Below, piece by piece: positions 19,682-29,693 of a DNA stretch of 64,000 nt; the stretch's first letter is position 1, and each line of letters opens with the position of its first letter. The stretch is from Noviherbaspirillum sp. UKPF54 (GTDB lineage Bacteria > Pseudomonadota > Gammaproteobacteria > Burkholderiales > Burkholderiaceae_D). The stretch covers positions 1,364,001-1,428,000 of the forward strand of contig NZ_CP040128.1 in assembly GCF_007874125.1 (NCBI RefSeq), in the 5' to 3' direction. A model generated the notes under the pieces. The model was not told the DNA's origin. It worked only from the letters and a program-made list of their open reading frames with translations, and searched no databases. The position numbers and the translations under genes were made by a program.

Positions 19682-22320
19682 GCCACCTGGTAGTGCTGCG
19701 CGTCCCGCAGCATCTCGCCCGCCATGTCGGCATTGACCGGCGGCGAGAAGGCAAAGCCCTGCGCCAGGTAGCAGCCCATCTTCTTCAGGTGCATCATGTC
19801 GGCCCGGGTTTCCACGCCTTCTGCCACGGTGTCGAGATTGAGGGTCTGCGCCAGCGCGAGGATCAGGCGAACGATTTCGGCGTCGCCCGGGTTCTTGTGG
19901 AGCCCCTGCACGAACGCCTTGTCGATCTTCAGTACGTCGATCGGCAGCTTCTGCAGGTAGGCCAGCGACGAATACCCGGTGCCGAAATCGTCGAGCGCCA
20001 GCCGCAGCCCCAGCTTCTTCAGGCGCGACAGGTTTTCGATGGTCTGCATCGGGTTGGCCATTGCCGAGGTTTCGGTCAGCTCCAGCTCGATTGATCCCGG
20101 CGCCACGCCGGTTCGCCCCAGGATGCCGGTGACGTCGTCGAGGAAGGTCGATTGCAGAATCTGGCGCATCGATACATTGACGGCGAGCGTGATGTTCTTC
20201 ATTTCCGGGTATTCGGCCTGCCAGGCGGATAACTGCTTGCAGGCTTCTTCCAGCACCCACAGGCCGATCGGCACCACCAGGCCGGAACTCTCCGCAACGG
20301 GGATGAATTCGGTCGGCGGGATCGCGCCGTACTGCGGGTTATTCCAGCGCAGCAGCAGCTCGAATCCCTTGACCGCGCCGTTGATGATCGACACTTTCGG
20401 CTGGTAGACCAGCTTGAGCTCGTTGCGCTCCAGCGCAAAGCGCAGGGCGACGTCCATCTGCGCGCGCTTGGTGGTATTGGATTGAAGGGAGGCGTCGAAG
20501 ATTTCGGCGCGGTTGCGGCCGCGCTCCTTGGCCTGGTACATGGCCGCGTCGGCGTCGCGGATCAATTCGGACGGATTCTTGTGCGCGTGCTCCAGCATGG
20601 CGATCCCGATGCTGGTCTGGATCTTGACCACCGCCTCTCCAACGGTCAGCTGCCGCGATACGGCTTGCAGCAGGGCGTCGGCCTTGGCCTTGGCCTCATC
20701 GACTCCGGCATGAGACAGCACCACGAATTCATTGCCGCCGAAACGGGCGACGAAATCCCGGGTCGGCAGCTCCGCCAGGATGCGGCGCGTGATTTCGGTC
20801 AGGCATTTGTCGCCGAAGTCGTGCCCGTGGGTGTCATTGACGCTCTTGAAGAAGTCCAGGTCGCAGAACAGCATCGCGAGCGGCATCGAGCTTTCCCTCG
20901 CCCTGGTCATGGCGTCGGAAATCGCCTTGAGGAGATAGCGTCGGTTGGGCAGGCCGGTCAGCGGATCGTGCAGGGCCTGGTGCTGCAGCCGCATCTCGTA
21001 TTCCTTGCGGTCGGTGATGTCGCGCGCGATGCACAGCATGCCGGCGATACTTCCCTCTGCGTCGTGCAGCGGATATTTGTTGACGCGGAACCAGGACCGC
21101 AGGTCGCTGTCCCACAGGCCCTGCAGCTCCTGGTCCTGCTGCGGCATGCCGCTGCGGATGACCTGCATGTCGAGCTGGTACAGCCGCTCCGCCAGCTCGC
21201 ATGCGCTGCGCTGCTGCGTCTTCGGCACCTGGCGCAGGAAAATGTCGTGAATCGTCTTGCCGCGCAGTTCGTCTTCCGAGGAATAGCCGAAGCGGCGCTG
21301 GAAGGTCTGGTTGCTGATCGTGAAGCGGCCTTCCGCATCGGTAGCGTAGATGCACGACGGGTTCAGGTCGAGCACGGCGCGCAACAGGGCGTGCTCTTCG
21401 CTCAGCTTCAGCTCGGCGTCCTTGCGCGCCGAAATATCCTCGATGCTGAACACCAGGCCGTCGATGCCGTCGTCGTGGAGCATGTTGAAGCCGCGCGTCT
21501 CGACCCACACCCAGTGGCCTTGCTTGTGCCTGATGCGGTGGCGCGAAAAAATGCTGCTCTTTGGCGTGTCGCGCAGGTAGCGCAACTTGCGCTGGTGCTC
21601 CTTTACATCGTCGGGATGGGCGATCGGATGAATGCCGGAGCGCTCGAATTCCTCCGGGGAGTAACCGATGACGTCCTGCAAGGCAGGATTCGAAAATCTG
21701 ATCCTGTAATGGATATCGGTAATCAGGAATGCATTGCGTGTCGCGCGCGCGATCGCGTTGAAGCGGCGCTGGTTGGTGTGCGCCTGCTGGACAGCCGCCA
21801 GGCTGCGGTCCAGGGCGCTCGAAAGGAAAATCGCGGAAATCCCGACGAACATCGTCGCGAACGCTTGCGGCAACCAGTCGACCGGCTGCACGTCCAGCGT
21901 GACGTTCATTGCCAGCCCGATGAGCGCAATGGCAAACGTCGCAGCTAGGGCAAGCACGCGTTCCAGCACGAGCGGAAACAGACCCGCCATGCCGATCAGC
22001 CAGGGCAGGGGCAGGTTGGGCATGCCCTGTTGCAGCGACAACCCGGTAACGACGAAGATGGCGGTGAACAGCTCGATGAGCATGCGGTCGCGTCCGAACT
22101 GCCCGGCGGTGGGCCGCAGGTAGCGCACCAGCGCCGTCACGAACAGCGCGGCGAGCGCGCCGGCCGCCGCCAGGCCCACCACTGTCAGTTGCATGTCCCG
22201 CATGTATCCCGTCAGCAGGACGTGCAGCAGCAGCGTGACGTATAGGCCGAGCGAGGCGAGGCGGAAGACCTCGTCGCCGGTGATGATGGCAGTGGGAAGG
22301 CGCAGCGCCGCGATTTTCAT
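19678..22320 (-). CDS. Membrane PAS-PAS-GGDEF-EAL protein, probable c-di-GMP phosphodiesterase
   Basis: An 880-residue protein. Residues about 15-170 hold several hydrophobic helices (putative membrane sensor), followed by PAS domains at about 185-300 and 310-435, GGDEF at 445-605 and EAL at 620-875. The GGDEF motif is GGNEF (528-532), so cyclase activity is doubtful; it may bind GTP as an allosteric site. The EAL part keeps FELLLRW (653-659), [16 protein letters not shown] and KIDKAFV, as in active phosphodiesterases. Its ATG overlaps the purT stop by 4 nt, so the two are translationally coupled. Confidence 0.93.
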   Translation of the reverse strand: MKIAALRLPTAIITGDEVFRLASLGLYVTLLLHVLLTGYMRDMQLTVVGLAAAGALAALFVTALVRYLRPTAGQFGRDRMLIELFTAIFVVTGLSLQQGMPNLPLPWLIGMAGLFPLVLERVLALAATFAIALIGLAMNVTLDVQPVDWLPQAFATMFVGISAIFLSSALDRSLAAVQQAHTNQRRFNAIARATRNAFLITDIHYRIRFSNPALQDVIGYSPEEFERSGIHPIAHPDDVKEHQRKLRYLRDTPKSSIFSRHRIRHKQGHWVWVETRGFNMLHDDGIDGLVFSIEDISARKDAELKLSEEHALLRAVLDLNPSCIYATDAEGRFTISNQTFQRRFGYSSEDELRGKTIHDIFLRQVPKTQQRSACELAERLYQLDMQVIRSGMPQQDQELQGLWDSDLRSWFRVNKYPLHDAEGSIAGMLCIARDITDRKEYEMRLQHQALHDPLTGLPNRRYLLKAISDAMTRARESSMPLAMLFCDLDFFKSVNDTHGHDFGDKCLTEITRRILAELPTRDFVARFGGNEFVVLSHAGVDEAKAKADALLQAVSRQLTVGEAVVKIQTSIGIAMLEHAHKNPSELIRDADAAMYQAKERGRNRAEIFDASLQSNTTKRAQMDVALRFALERNELKLVYQPKVSIINGAVKGFELLLRWNNPQYGAIPPTEFIPVAESSGLVVPIGLWVLEEACKQLSAWQAEYPEMKNITLAVNVSMRQILQSTFLDDVTGILGRTGVAPGSIELELTETSAMANPMQTIENLSRLKKLGLRLALDDFGTGYSSLAYLQKLPIDVLKIDKAFVQGLHKNPGDAEIVRLILALAQTLNLDTVAEGVETRADMMHLKKMGCYLAQGFAFSPPVNADMAGEMLRDAQHYQVA

Positions 22321-23528
22321 CGGTCCGTGGTCGGTTTGACCTTCGACGCGGCTTCCTTGGCGCGCCGGCGAGCGGTGTCGACATCGTCCGCAGTCGCCAG
22401 CGCCACTCCCATGCGACGCCGCGCAAACGATTCTGGCTTGCCGAACAGACGCAGGTCTGCGCCCGGTACGGCAAGGGCGTCGGCGACACCTTCGAAGGCG
22501 ATTGCCGCGGCGTCGTGCTGACCGTAGATCACGGCGGAGGCTCCCGGCGAACGCAATGCGGTATTCACCGGCAGGCCGAGAATCGCCTTGGCGTGCAGTT
22601 CGAATTCGCTCTGCACCTGGCTTGCCATGGTGACCATCCCGGTGTCGTGCGGACGCGGGCTGACTTCGGAGAACCAGACCATGTCGCCCTTGACGAACAG
22701 CTCGACGCCGAATACGCCGAGTCCTCCGAGGTTGTCGGTGACCTTCCTGGCGATTTCCTGGGCCTTTGCCAGCGAGGACGGCGGCATCGGATGCGGCTGC
22801 CAGGATTCGACATAGTCGCCCTTGACCTGCACATGGCCGATCGGCGCGCAGAAATGCGTGGAGACCGTGCCGTCGGCGTTCAGGGCGCGCACGGTCAGCT
22901 GGGTGATTTCATATTCAAAATCGATGAAGCCTTCGACGATCACGCGCCCCGCATCGACCCGGCTGCCGGCCGCCGCGTAATTCCAGGCGCCTTCCACCTC
23001 GCCGGGGCCGTCGATTTTCGACTGGCCCTTGCCGGAGGAGGACATTACCGGCTTGATCACGCAGGGGAAACCGACCGCGGCGCATGCCGCCTTCAATTCC
23101 TCCAGGCTGTCGGCGAAGCGGTAGGGGGAGGTCGGCAAGCCCAGTTCCTCGGCGGCCAGCCGGCGGATGCCTTCGCGGTTCATGGTCAGCCATGCGGCCC
23201 GTGCGGTCGGAATGACGGTTGCCTTGCCGCGGCTTTCGAGATCCATCAGCGTGTGGGTGGCGATCGCTTCGATTTCCGGCACCACCAAGTCCGGTTTTTC
23301 CTGTTCAATCAGTGCCGCCAATGTGGCTCCGTCGGTCATGTCGATCACATGCGAGCGATGCGCAACCTGATGGCCCGGTGCATCCGGATAGCGATCGACC
23401 GCGATGACTTCCACACCCAGGCGTTGCAGGGAAATAATGACTTCTTTGCCCAGTTCCCCGGAACCGAGCAACATGACTTTGACAGCAGTGGGAGAGAGCG
23501 GCGTGCCAAGGCGGATAGGTGTTTTCAT
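22317..23528 (-). CDS. purT: Formate-dependent phosphoribosylglycinamide formyltransferase
   Basis: PurT makes formyl-GAR from GAR, formate and ATP, the folate-independent route of the third purine step. The 403-residue ATP-grasp protein starts with [20 protein letters not shown] and [19 protein letters not shown], has the ATP-binding [11 protein letters not shown] loop, and the metal-binding [17 protein letters not shown] segment. No strong Shine-Dalgarno sequence precedes the ATG; instead a 16-bp palindrome sits just upstream. It forms an operon with the downstream EAL-domain gene. Confidence 0.96.
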   Translation of the reverse strand: MKTPIRLGTPLSPTAVKVMLLGSGELGKEVIISLQRLGVEVIAVDRYPDAPGHQVAHRSHVIDMTDGATLAALIEQEKPDLVVPEIEAIATHTLMDLESRGKATVIPTARAAWLTMNREGIRRLAAEELGLPTSPYRFADSLEELKAACAAVGFPCVIKPVMSSSGKGQSKIDGPGEVEGAWNYAAAGSRVDAGRVIVEGFIDFEYEITQLTVRALNADGTVSTHFCAPIGHVQVKGDYVESWQPHPMPPSSLAKAQEIARKVTDNLGGLGVFGVELFVKGDMVWFSEVSPRPHDTGMVTMASQVQSEFELHAKAILGLPVNTALRSPGASAVIYGQHDAAAIAFEGVADALAVPGADLRLFGKPESFARRRMGVALATADDVDTARRRAKEAASKVKPTTDR

Positions 23529-23538
23529 GTAGTAAAAG

Positions 23539-23554
23539 GTAACAGGCCTGTTAC
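23539..23554 (-). promoter_or_regulatory. Perfect 16-bp palindrome in the purT leader
   Basis: GTAACAGGCCTGTTAC is a perfect palindrome 10 nt upstream of the purT ATG. It could be a repressor operator or, as RNA, a small hairpin next to the ribosome-binding region. It is unlike the E. coli PurR box (ACGCAAACGTTTGCGT). The rest of 23529-23801 has a GCCAA-N4-TTGGC repeat (23617-23630) but no supported gene. Confidence 0.5.
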
Positions 23555-23726
23555 AAGATGTTTAAGGATTGTAAATGGAGCAATATTGCACGGTGGACAT
23601 ACTATAGACTTTGCAAGCCAAAATATTGGCAGAGCGACAATTCCCGATCTTAACACTTTCGGACAGGCGCGGCCTGCACATTAGAGCGGTGGCTGGCAGC
23701 AAATTCCGGCTTGTTGCAAAAAGGGG

Positions 23727-23756
23727 AAAAAAAAGCCGCCAGGGACGCTGGCGGCT
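23727..23756 (-). terminator. Intrinsic terminator of the MHS transporter gene
   Basis: A 9-bp perfect stem (AGCCGCCAG at 23734-23742, CTGGCGGCT at 23748-23756) with a 5-nt loop. On the minus strand it is followed by eight T residues. It lies 46 nt past the transporter stop. Confidence 0.85.
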
Positions 23757-23801
23757 GAAAGCCAGGAATACCGGGAAGGTACGCCTGGGACGATTAGACG
23801 G

Positions 23802-25463
23802 TTAATCGGCTGCGTAGATATCCCTGTCCTTGGTTTCCTTGATGAACAGCGAACCGATCACGAAGGTGATCACGGCGATAACGATCGGATACCACAGGCC
23901 GTAGTAGATGTCGCCCTTGTAGGCGACCAGCGCGAAGGCGGTGGTCGGGAGCAGGCCGCCGAACCAGCCGTTGCCGATGTGGTAGGGCAGTGACATGGAG
24001 GTGTAGCGGATGCGGGTCGGGAACATTTCCACCAGCATTGCGGCGATCGGGCCGTACACCATGGTCACGTAGATCACCAGGATGGTCAGCAGGACGAGCA
24101 CCATGCCCTTGTTCATTTGTGCCGGATCCGCCTTGGTCGGATAGCCGGCGGCCTTGATGGCGTCGCCCAACTCCTTCTTGAATTGCTTGTCTTTGGCGGC
24201 AGCCTCTTCCTTCGACAAGCCGGTGGCATCATAGCCTTGGATGACCTTGTCGCCGACCTTGACCGAGGCAATGGCGCCGGTTTGGGCTTCGACCGTCGTG
24301 TAGTTCACCGAGGCGTTGGCCAGCACGGTGCGGGCGATATCGCAGGATGTCGTGAACTTCTTGGTGCCGGTCGGGTTGAACAGGAACTGGCACTTGGCCG
24401 GATCGGCGGTGACGACCACCGGCGAGTTCTTGATCGCGGCTTCCAGCGCCGGGTTGGCGTAGTGGGTCAGCGCGCTGAAGATCGGGAAGTAGGTCAGTGC
24501 GGCGATCAGGCAGCCGCCCATGATGATGACCTTGCGGCCGATCTTGTCGGACAGCGAACCAAACACGATGAAGAACGGTGTGCCGACCACCAGCGAGGCG
24601 GCGATCAGCAGGTTCGCGGTCGGGCCGTCCACCTTCAGCGTCTGCGTCAGGAAGAACAGCGCGTAGAACTGGCCGGTGTACCAGACCACGGCCTGGCCGG
24701 CAGTCAGGCCGACCAGCGCCAGGATCACGATTTTCAGGTTTTTCCACTGGCCGAAGGATTCCGTGATCGGTGCCTTGGAAGTCTTGCCTTCTGCCTTCAT
24801 CTTGGCGAAGGCCGGAGACTCGTTCATGGACAGGCGAATCCAGACGGAGACCGCGAGCAGGAACACTGAGACCAGGAACGGAATGCGCCAACCCCAATCG
24901 GCGAACGCTTCTTCACCGATTGCGGTACGGGTGCCGAGGATCACCAGCAGCGACAGGAACAGGCCGAGAGTCGCGGTGGTCTGGATCCAGGCGGTGAAGG
25001 CCCCGCGCTTGTCATGCGGCGCGTGCTCGGCCACGTAAGTGGCCGCGCCACCGTACTCGCCGCCCAGCGCCAGCCCCTGGAGGATGCGCAGCGAGATCAG
25101 GATGACCGGCGCGGCGAGGCCGATGGACGCATAGGAGGGCAGCAGGCCGACGATGAACGTGGATAGGCCCATGATCATGATCGTGACCAGGAAGGTGTAC
25201 TTGCGGCCGATCATGTCGCCGAGGCGGCCGAATACCAGCGCCCCGAACGGCCGCACGATGAAGCCTGCGGCAAACGCCAGCAGGGCGAAAATGAACGCGG
25301 TGGTCGGATCGGTGCCGGCGAAGAACTGCTTCGCGATGATGCCGGCCAGCGAGCCGTATAGATAAAAGTCGTACCACTCGAACACGGTGCCCAGCGAGGA
25401 CGCGAAAATGACTTTCCGCTCCTCCGCCGTAATGCCGCGTGACGCTGCTTGTACTGTCGCCAT
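23802..25463 (-). CDS. MHS-family MFS transporter with a large inserted loop
   Basis: A 553-residue major-facilitator protein of the metabolite:H+ symporter family (ShiA/ProP/KgtP group), shown by GTVFEWYDFYLYG near the N-terminus, RPFGALVFGRLGDMIGRKYT, and GGEYGGAATYVAEHAP. About twelve membrane helices are seen. Between helices in the second half lies a roughly 115-residue hydrophilic insertion (about 338-452) with two cysteines (Cys358, Cys374); this makes the protein about 100 residues longer than usual. The likely substrate is an organic acid. The ATG has AAGGAG 7 nt upstream. Confidence 0.9.
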   Translation of the reverse strand: MATVQAASRGITAEERKVIFASSLGTVFEWYDFYLYGSLAGIIAKQFFAGTDPTTAFIFALLAFAAGFIVRPFGALVFGRLGDMIGRKYTFLVTIMIMGLSTFIVGLLPSYASIGLAAPVILISLRILQGLALGGEYGGAATYVAEHAPHDKRGAFTAWIQTTATLGLFLSLLVILGTRTAIGEEAFADWGWRIPFLVSVFLLAVSVWIRLSMNESPAFAKMKAEGKTSKAPITESFGQWKNLKIVILALVGLTAGQAVVWYTGQFYALFFLTQTLKVDGPTANLLIAASLVVGTPFFIVFGSLSDKIGRKVIIMGGCLIAALTYFPIFSALTHYANPALEAAIKNSPVVVTADPAKCQFLFNPTGTKKFTTSCDIARTVLANASVNYTTVEAQTGAIASVKVGDKVIQGYDATGLSKEEAAAKDKQFKKELGDAIKAAGYPTKADPAQMNKGMVLVLLTILVIYVTMVYGPIAAMLVEMFPTRIRYTSMSLPYHIGNGWFGGLLPTTAFALVAYKGDIYYGLWYPIVIAVITFVIGSLFIKETKDRDIYAAD

Positions 25464-25774
25464 GCTTGTCTCCTTAATAGGTATATATATTTAATGTGCA
25501 AAACTGCATGCCCATTTCTGCACGTTTCGAGTGTGCGACGCAAACCTTACGGCATACTTGCTTGAAACTTACAAAACCTTACGGATTCGGAAGTGCTTTT
25601 TTGAGGTGGGCACGCCGTTTCAAGGGCTTTCCTTAGCCTTTATAATTTGCGAACGATCGTGCTAAAAATGTGATATTCTGGTGTTTCATTACCAGCGGTA
25701 CCCGGGATGAAACGCCCGAAAACAGCCATACAACAGCGATTCAAAATAACCGTTCAATTCACAAGGAGCCCAAA
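25464..25774. other. Divergent control region between the MHS transporter and the acyl-CoA operon
   Basis: A 311-nt gene-free stretch. The side next to the transporter is AT-rich (GGTATATATATTTAATG). The side next to the thiolase holds a promoter and palindrome described separately. A CTTACAAAACCTTACGG segment around 25568 repeats the CTTAC element twice. No RNA gene is recognised. Confidence 0.6.
25618..25662 (+). promoter_or_regulatory. Promoter of the acyl-CoA operon with overlapping palindromic operator
   Basis: TTTCAA (25618-25623), a 17-nt spacer and a perfect TATAAT (25641-25646) predict a start near 25653. Exactly there stands the palindrome ACGATCGT (25653-25660), flanked by GA and GC so that the 12-mer GAACGATCGTGC is palindromic apart from one pair. 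A repressor bound here would block initiation; TetR-family regulators often use such sites. The untranslated leader to the thiolase ATG would be about 120 nt. Confidence 0.5.
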
Positions 25775-26953
25775 ATGACTGACGCCGTCATCGTATCCAC
25801 CGCCCGCACCGGCCTCGCCAAATCCTGGAAAGGTGCTTTCAACATGACCCACGGCGCGACCTTGGGCGGCCATGTGCTGAAAGCCGCGATCGAGCGCGCC
25901 AGGATCGATGCCGGCGAAGTGGAAGATGTGATCATGGGATGCGCCACGCCGGAAGGCGCCACCGGCAGCAACATCGCGCGCCAGATCGCGCTGCGCGCCG
26001 GTTGCCCGGTGAGCACCGCCGGCATGACGATCAACCGTTTCTGCTCATCCGGCCTGCAGACCATTGCCACCGCGGCGCAGCGCATCATTGCCGGCGAAGG
26101 CGACATCTACGCCGCCGGCGGCGTGGAATCGATTTCCTGCGTACAGAACGAGGCGAACAAGCACATGATCATGGAAACCTGGCTCAAGCAGAACAAGCCG
26201 GAAGTGTATTGGCCGATGCTGCAGACCGCCGAGACCGTGGCCAAGCGCTATAACATCAGCAAGGAACGCCAGGACGAATACGGCGTGCAAAGTCAGTTGC
26301 GCGCGGCTGCCGCGCAAGCCGCCGGCAAGTTCAACGACGAGATCGTGCCGATGACGACTGTCATGGGCGTGGCCGACAAGGAAAGCGGCATGCTGGTCAC
26401 CCGTGAAGTGACGATTTCCGCCGACGAGGGTATACGCGCCGACACCACGCTGGAAGGCGTGTCCAAGATCCGCACCGCGATTCCGGGCGGCGTGATTTCC
26501 GCGGGTAATGCCAGCCAGTTCTCCGACGGTGCATCGGTGGCTGTCGTCATGAACAGCAAGGTCGCCGAGGCCAAGGGGCTGCAGCCGCTCGGCATTTTCC
26601 GCGGTTTCGCGATCGCTGGCTGCGAGCCGGATGAAATGGGTATCGGCCCGGTGTTCGCGATTCCGAAGCTGTTGAAGAAAGCCGGCCTGAAGGTAGAAGA
26701 CATCGGCCTGTGGGAGCTGAACGAGGCATTCGCGGTGCAGGTGCTGTACTGCGCCGACAAGCTCGGCATCCCGATGGATCGCCTGAACGTGAACGGCGGC
26801 GCAATCGCCGTCGGCCACCCGTACGGCGTGTCGGGCGCGCGCCTGACCGGTCATGCACTGATCGAGGGCAAGCGCCGTGGCGCCAAGTATGTCGTCGTCA
26901 CGATGTGCATCGGCGGCGGACAAGGCGCCGCCGGCTTGTTCGAAGTCGTTTAA
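25775..26953 (+). CDS. Acetyl-CoA acyltransferase (thiolase)
   Basis: This 392-residue thiolase has the nucleophile Cys90 in NRFCSSGLQ, His348 in [10 protein letters not shown] and Cys378 in CIGGGQG, the full catalytic set. It cleaves 3-ketoacyl-CoA with CoA, or condenses two acyl-CoAs. The GHPYG variant and overall length fit the FadA/PcaF-like degradative type more than PhaA. The ATG at 25775 has AAGGAG about 6 nt upstream. It is the first gene of a ten-gene run that includes acyl-CoA dehydrogenase and thioesterases. Confidence 0.94.
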   Translation: MTDAVIVSTARTGLAKSWKGAFNMTHGATLGGHVLKAAIERARIDAGEVEDVIMGCATPEGATGSNIARQIALRAGCPVSTAGMTINRFCSSGLQTIATAAQRIIAGEGDIYAAGGVESISCVQNEANKHMIMETWLKQNKPEVYWPMLQTAETVAKRYNISKERQDEYGVQSQLRAAAAQAAGKFNDEIVPMTTVMGVADKESGMLVTREVTISADEGIRADTTLEGVSKIRTAIPGGVISAGNASQFSDGASVAVVMNSKVAEAKGLQPLGIFRGFAIAGCEPDEMGIGPVFAIPKLLKKAGLKVEDIGLWELNEAFAVQVLYCADKLGIPMDRLNVNGGAIAVGHPYGVSGARLTGHALIEGKRRGAKYVVVTMCIGGGQGAAGLFEVV

Positions 26954-26964
26954 TTCAAGTAAAA

Positions 26965-26986
26965 CGTGGGCGCTTCGGCGCCCACG
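26965..26986 (+). repeat. Intercistronic hairpin with a TTCG loop
   Basis: A perfect 9-bp stem (CGTGGGCGC / GCGCCCACG) closed by TTCG, an exceptionally stable tetraloop. No T-run follows, so it is unlikely to be a full terminator. It lies between the thiolase and acyl-CoA dehydrogenase genes and may act in mRNA stability or partial attenuation. Confidence 0.65.
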
Positions 26987-27066
26987 GTTGCATTGGACGT
27001 TCGTCCGCTATCTGAAATCGTTCATTGGCGCGTGCGGCGAGTCGCCTTCACGCGCGGAGACTCACC

Positions 27067-28881
27067 ATGCAATCGAAAATCATTTCCCGCCGCGACCTCG
27101 ACTTCCTGCTATACGAGTGGCTTGACGCCGAAGCGCTGACCAGGCGCGCGCGCTACGCCGATCACTCGCGCGAAACCTTCAACGCCGCGATGGATACCTG
27201 CGAACAGATCGCGACCGACCTGTTCGCGCCGCACAACAAGAAGAACGACCAGCAGGAGCCGCATTTCGACGGCGAGACGGTCCATATCATCCCGGAAGTG
27301 AAAACCGCATTGAAAGCGTTCTGCGAAGCCGGCTTGATGGCCGCCGGCCAGGACTACGATTTCGGCGGGATGCAACTGCCCGTGCTGATCGAAAAGGCCG
27401 GCTTCGCCTACTTCAAGGGCGCCAACGTCGGGACCTCGTCCTACCCGTTCCTCACCATCGGCAACGCCAATACGCTGCTCAAGTGCGGCACGCCCGAGCA
27501 GATCGAGACCTTCGTCAAGCCAATGATGAGCGGGCGCTTTTTCGGCACCATGTGCCTGTCCGAGCCGCAGGCGGGTTCGTCCTTGTCGGACATCGTCACG
27601 CGCGCCGAGCCGCAACCGGACGGCACCTACCGCATCAAGGGCAACAAGATGTGGATTTCCGCCGGCGAGCACGAGCTGTCGGATAACATCGTGCACCTGG
27701 TGCTGGCCAAGATCCCGGACGAAAACGGCAAGCTGATCCCGGGCGTGAAGGGCATCTCGCTGTTCATCGTGCCCAAGAAGCTGGTCAACCCGGACGGCTC
27801 GCTGGGCGAGCGCAACGACGTGGTGCTCGCAGGCCTGAACCACAAGATGGGCTATCGCGGCACCACCAACTGTTTGCTGAACTTCGGCGAAGGCAAGTTC
27901 AAGCCGCAAGGCAAGGCCGGTGCGATCGGTTACCTGGTCGGCGAGCCGCACAAGGGGCTGGCCAACATGTTCCACATGATGAACGAGGCGCGTATCGGCG
28001 TCGGCCTCGGGGCGGTCATGCTGGGCTACACCGGCTACCTGCACGCGCTCGAGTATGCGCGCGAGCGTCCGCAGGGCCGCCACCCGCAGGCGAAGGACCC
28101 GGCGCAGCCGCAGATTCCGATCATTGCGCACACTGACGTCAAGCGCATGCTGCTGGCACAAAAGTCCTATGTCGAAGGCGGGCTGGCGCTCAACCTGTAC
28201 TGCGCGCGGCTGGTCGACGAGGAGCGCACAGCCGAAACGGATGAGGCGCGCAGGCATGCGACGCTGCTGCTCGACATCCTGACCCCGATCGCGAAGTCGT
28301 GGCCGTCGCAGTGGTGCCTGGAAGCGAACAGCTTGGCGATCCAGGTGCATGGCGGCTACGGCTATACCCGCGAATACAACGTCGAGCAGTTTTACCGCGA
28401 CAACCGCTTGAATCCCATCCATGAAGGTACGCACGGCATCCAGGGCCTCGACCTTCTCGGGCGCAAGGTCACAATGCAGAATGGGGCTGCCTTCAAGGCG
28501 CTGGGCGCGGAAGTGCAGAAGACCATCGCTCGTGCGCTGGAAGTGCCGCAGCTGGCTGCCTACGCGAAGTCGCTCGGTGCGGTGCTGCAGCGCATCGCCG
28601 CCGTAACGCAGGCGCTGTATGCTGCCGACGACCTGAACAAGACGCTGGCCAATGCATCGGTTTACCTGGAAGCGTTCGGCCATGCGGTGGTCGCCTGGAT
28701 CTGGCTCGAACAGGCCTTGCTGGCGGCCGGCAAGGACGGGCACGACGCCGATTTCTACAAGGGCAAGCTGCAGGCTTGCGCCTACTTCTTCAAGTGGGAG
28801 CTGCCGAAAGTGCAGCCGCAGCTCGACCTGCTGGAAAGCATCGACACCACCACGCTGGACATGCAGGACGCGTGGTTTTAA
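27067..28881 (+). CDS. Acyl-CoA dehydrogenase, long (DmdC-like) type
   Basis: A 604-residue flavoprotein of the long acyl-CoA dehydrogenase subgroup that carries an extra C-terminal helical domain (as in DmdC and related enzymes). FAD and substrate motifs include TMCLSEPQAGSSLSD and KMWISAGEHE; the catalytic base is Glu453 in NPIHEGTHGIQ. It introduces the alpha-beta double bond in an acyl-CoA. The N-terminus MQSKIISRRDLDFLLYEWLD is typical. An electron-transfer flavoprotein partner is expected but not in the window. The acyl chain cannot be specified. Confidence 0.93.
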   Translation: MQSKIISRRDLDFLLYEWLDAEALTRRARYADHSRETFNAAMDTCEQIATDLFAPHNKKNDQQEPHFDGETVHIIPEVKTALKAFCEAGLMAAGQDYDFGGMQLPVLIEKAGFAYFKGANVGTSSYPFLTIGNANTLLKCGTPEQIETFVKPMMSGRFFGTMCLSEPQAGSSLSDIVTRAEPQPDGTYRIKGNKMWISAGEHELSDNIVHLVLAKIPDENGKLIPGVKGISLFIVPKKLVNPDGSLGERNDVVLAGLNHKMGYRGTTNCLLNFGEGKFKPQGKAGAIGYLVGEPHKGLANMFHMMNEARIGVGLGAVMLGYTGYLHALEYARERPQGRHPQAKDPAQPQIPIIAHTDVKRMLLAQKSYVEGGLALNLYCARLVDEERTAETDEARRHATLLLDILTPIAKSWPSQWCLEANSLAIQVHGGYGYTREYNVEQFYRDNRLNPIHEGTHGIQGLDLLGRKVTMQNGAAFKALGAEVQKTIARALEVPQLAAYAKSLGAVLQRIAAVTQALYAADDLNKTLANASVYLEAFGHAVVAWIWLEQALLAAGKDGHDADFYKGKLQACAYFFKWELPKVQPQLDLLESIDTTTLDMQDAWF

Positions 28882-28907
28882 CGACACCAACGAAACAAGG
28901 AGACGAC

Positions 28908-29693
28908 ATGCGCACCATTAAACAATTGTTCGACATGACCGGAAAGACCGCCCTGATCACCGGCGGCTCGCGCGGCCTGGGCCTGCAGATCGCCGAAGCG
29001 CTGGGCGAGCAGGGCGCCAAACTCGTGCTGTGCTCGCGCAAGCAGTCCGACCTGGACGAAGCGGTCGCGCACCTGAAGGAGCGCGGCATCGAAGCGTCCG
29101 CCATCGCCGCCGATCTGGCGCAGGAATCTGCGGTTGCACCGCTGGTGGACGAAGCGATCAAGCGCCTCGGCCACATCGACATCCTGGTCAACAATGCCGG
29201 CGCCACCTGGGGCGCGCCGGCCGAAGATTATCCGACCGAAGCCTGGGACAAGGTGATGAACCTGAACATCCGCAGCATCTTCCTGCTGTCGCAGGCGGTC
29301 GGCAAGCAGTCGATGATCCCGCGTAAATACGGTCGCATCATCAATGTCGCGTCTATCGCCGGCCTGTCCGGCAACGGTCCTGGCAGCATGCAGACGGTGG
29401 CGTACAACACCTCCAAGGGGGCGGTGGTTAATTTCACGCGCACACTGGCCGGCGAATGGGGCCGTCACGGCATCACCGTCAATGCGCTGGCTCCGGGTTT
29501 CTTCCCTTCCAAGATGACCAAGGGCGTGCTGGAAAACTTTGGAGAGGAAAATCTCGCCAGGCGCGCGCCGCTGCAGCGCATCGGCGACGACGAGGACCTG
29601 AAGGGCGCGGCGCTGCTGTTCGCGTCCGACGCTTCCAAGCACATCACCGGCCAGATCCTGGCAGTCGATGGCGGCGTGTCGGCGGTTCACTGA
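28908..29693 (+). CDS. Short-chain dehydrogenase/reductase
   Basis: A 261-residue classical SDR: cofactor motif TGGSRGLGLQ, NNAGATWG, catalytic Ser in NVASIAGLSG, and Tyr166/Lys170 in YNTSKGAV. Arg in the SRGLG loop and a later CSRKQ suggest NADP(H) preference. By context it may be the 3-hydroxyacyl-CoA dehydrogenase or ketoreductase of this pathway. It starts 26 nt after the acyl-CoA dehydrogenase gene, with AAGGAG upstream; its stop overlaps the next gene by one base. Confidence 0.92.
   Translation: MRTIKQLFDMTGKTALITGGSRGLGLQIAEALGEQGAKLVLCSRKQSDLDEAVAHLKERGIEASAIAADLAQESAVAPLVDEAIKRLGHIDILVNNAGATWGAPAEDYPTEAWDKVMNLNIRSIFLLSQAVGKQSMIPRKYGRIINVASIAGLSGNGPGSMQTVAYNTSKGAVVNFTRTLAGEWGRHGITVNALAPGFFPSKMTKGVLENFGEENLARRAPLQRIGDDEDLKGAALLFASDASKHITGQILAVDGGVSAVH

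Noticed and set aside
23611..23805. A 64-codon open frame between purT and the MHS transporter
   Set aside because: It runs through the transporter terminator, has no ribosome site and no recognisable sequence.
26965..26986. Hairpin after the thiolase gene as a terminator
   Set aside because: The stem is strong but no T-run follows, so it was listed as a repeat or mRNA-stability element.
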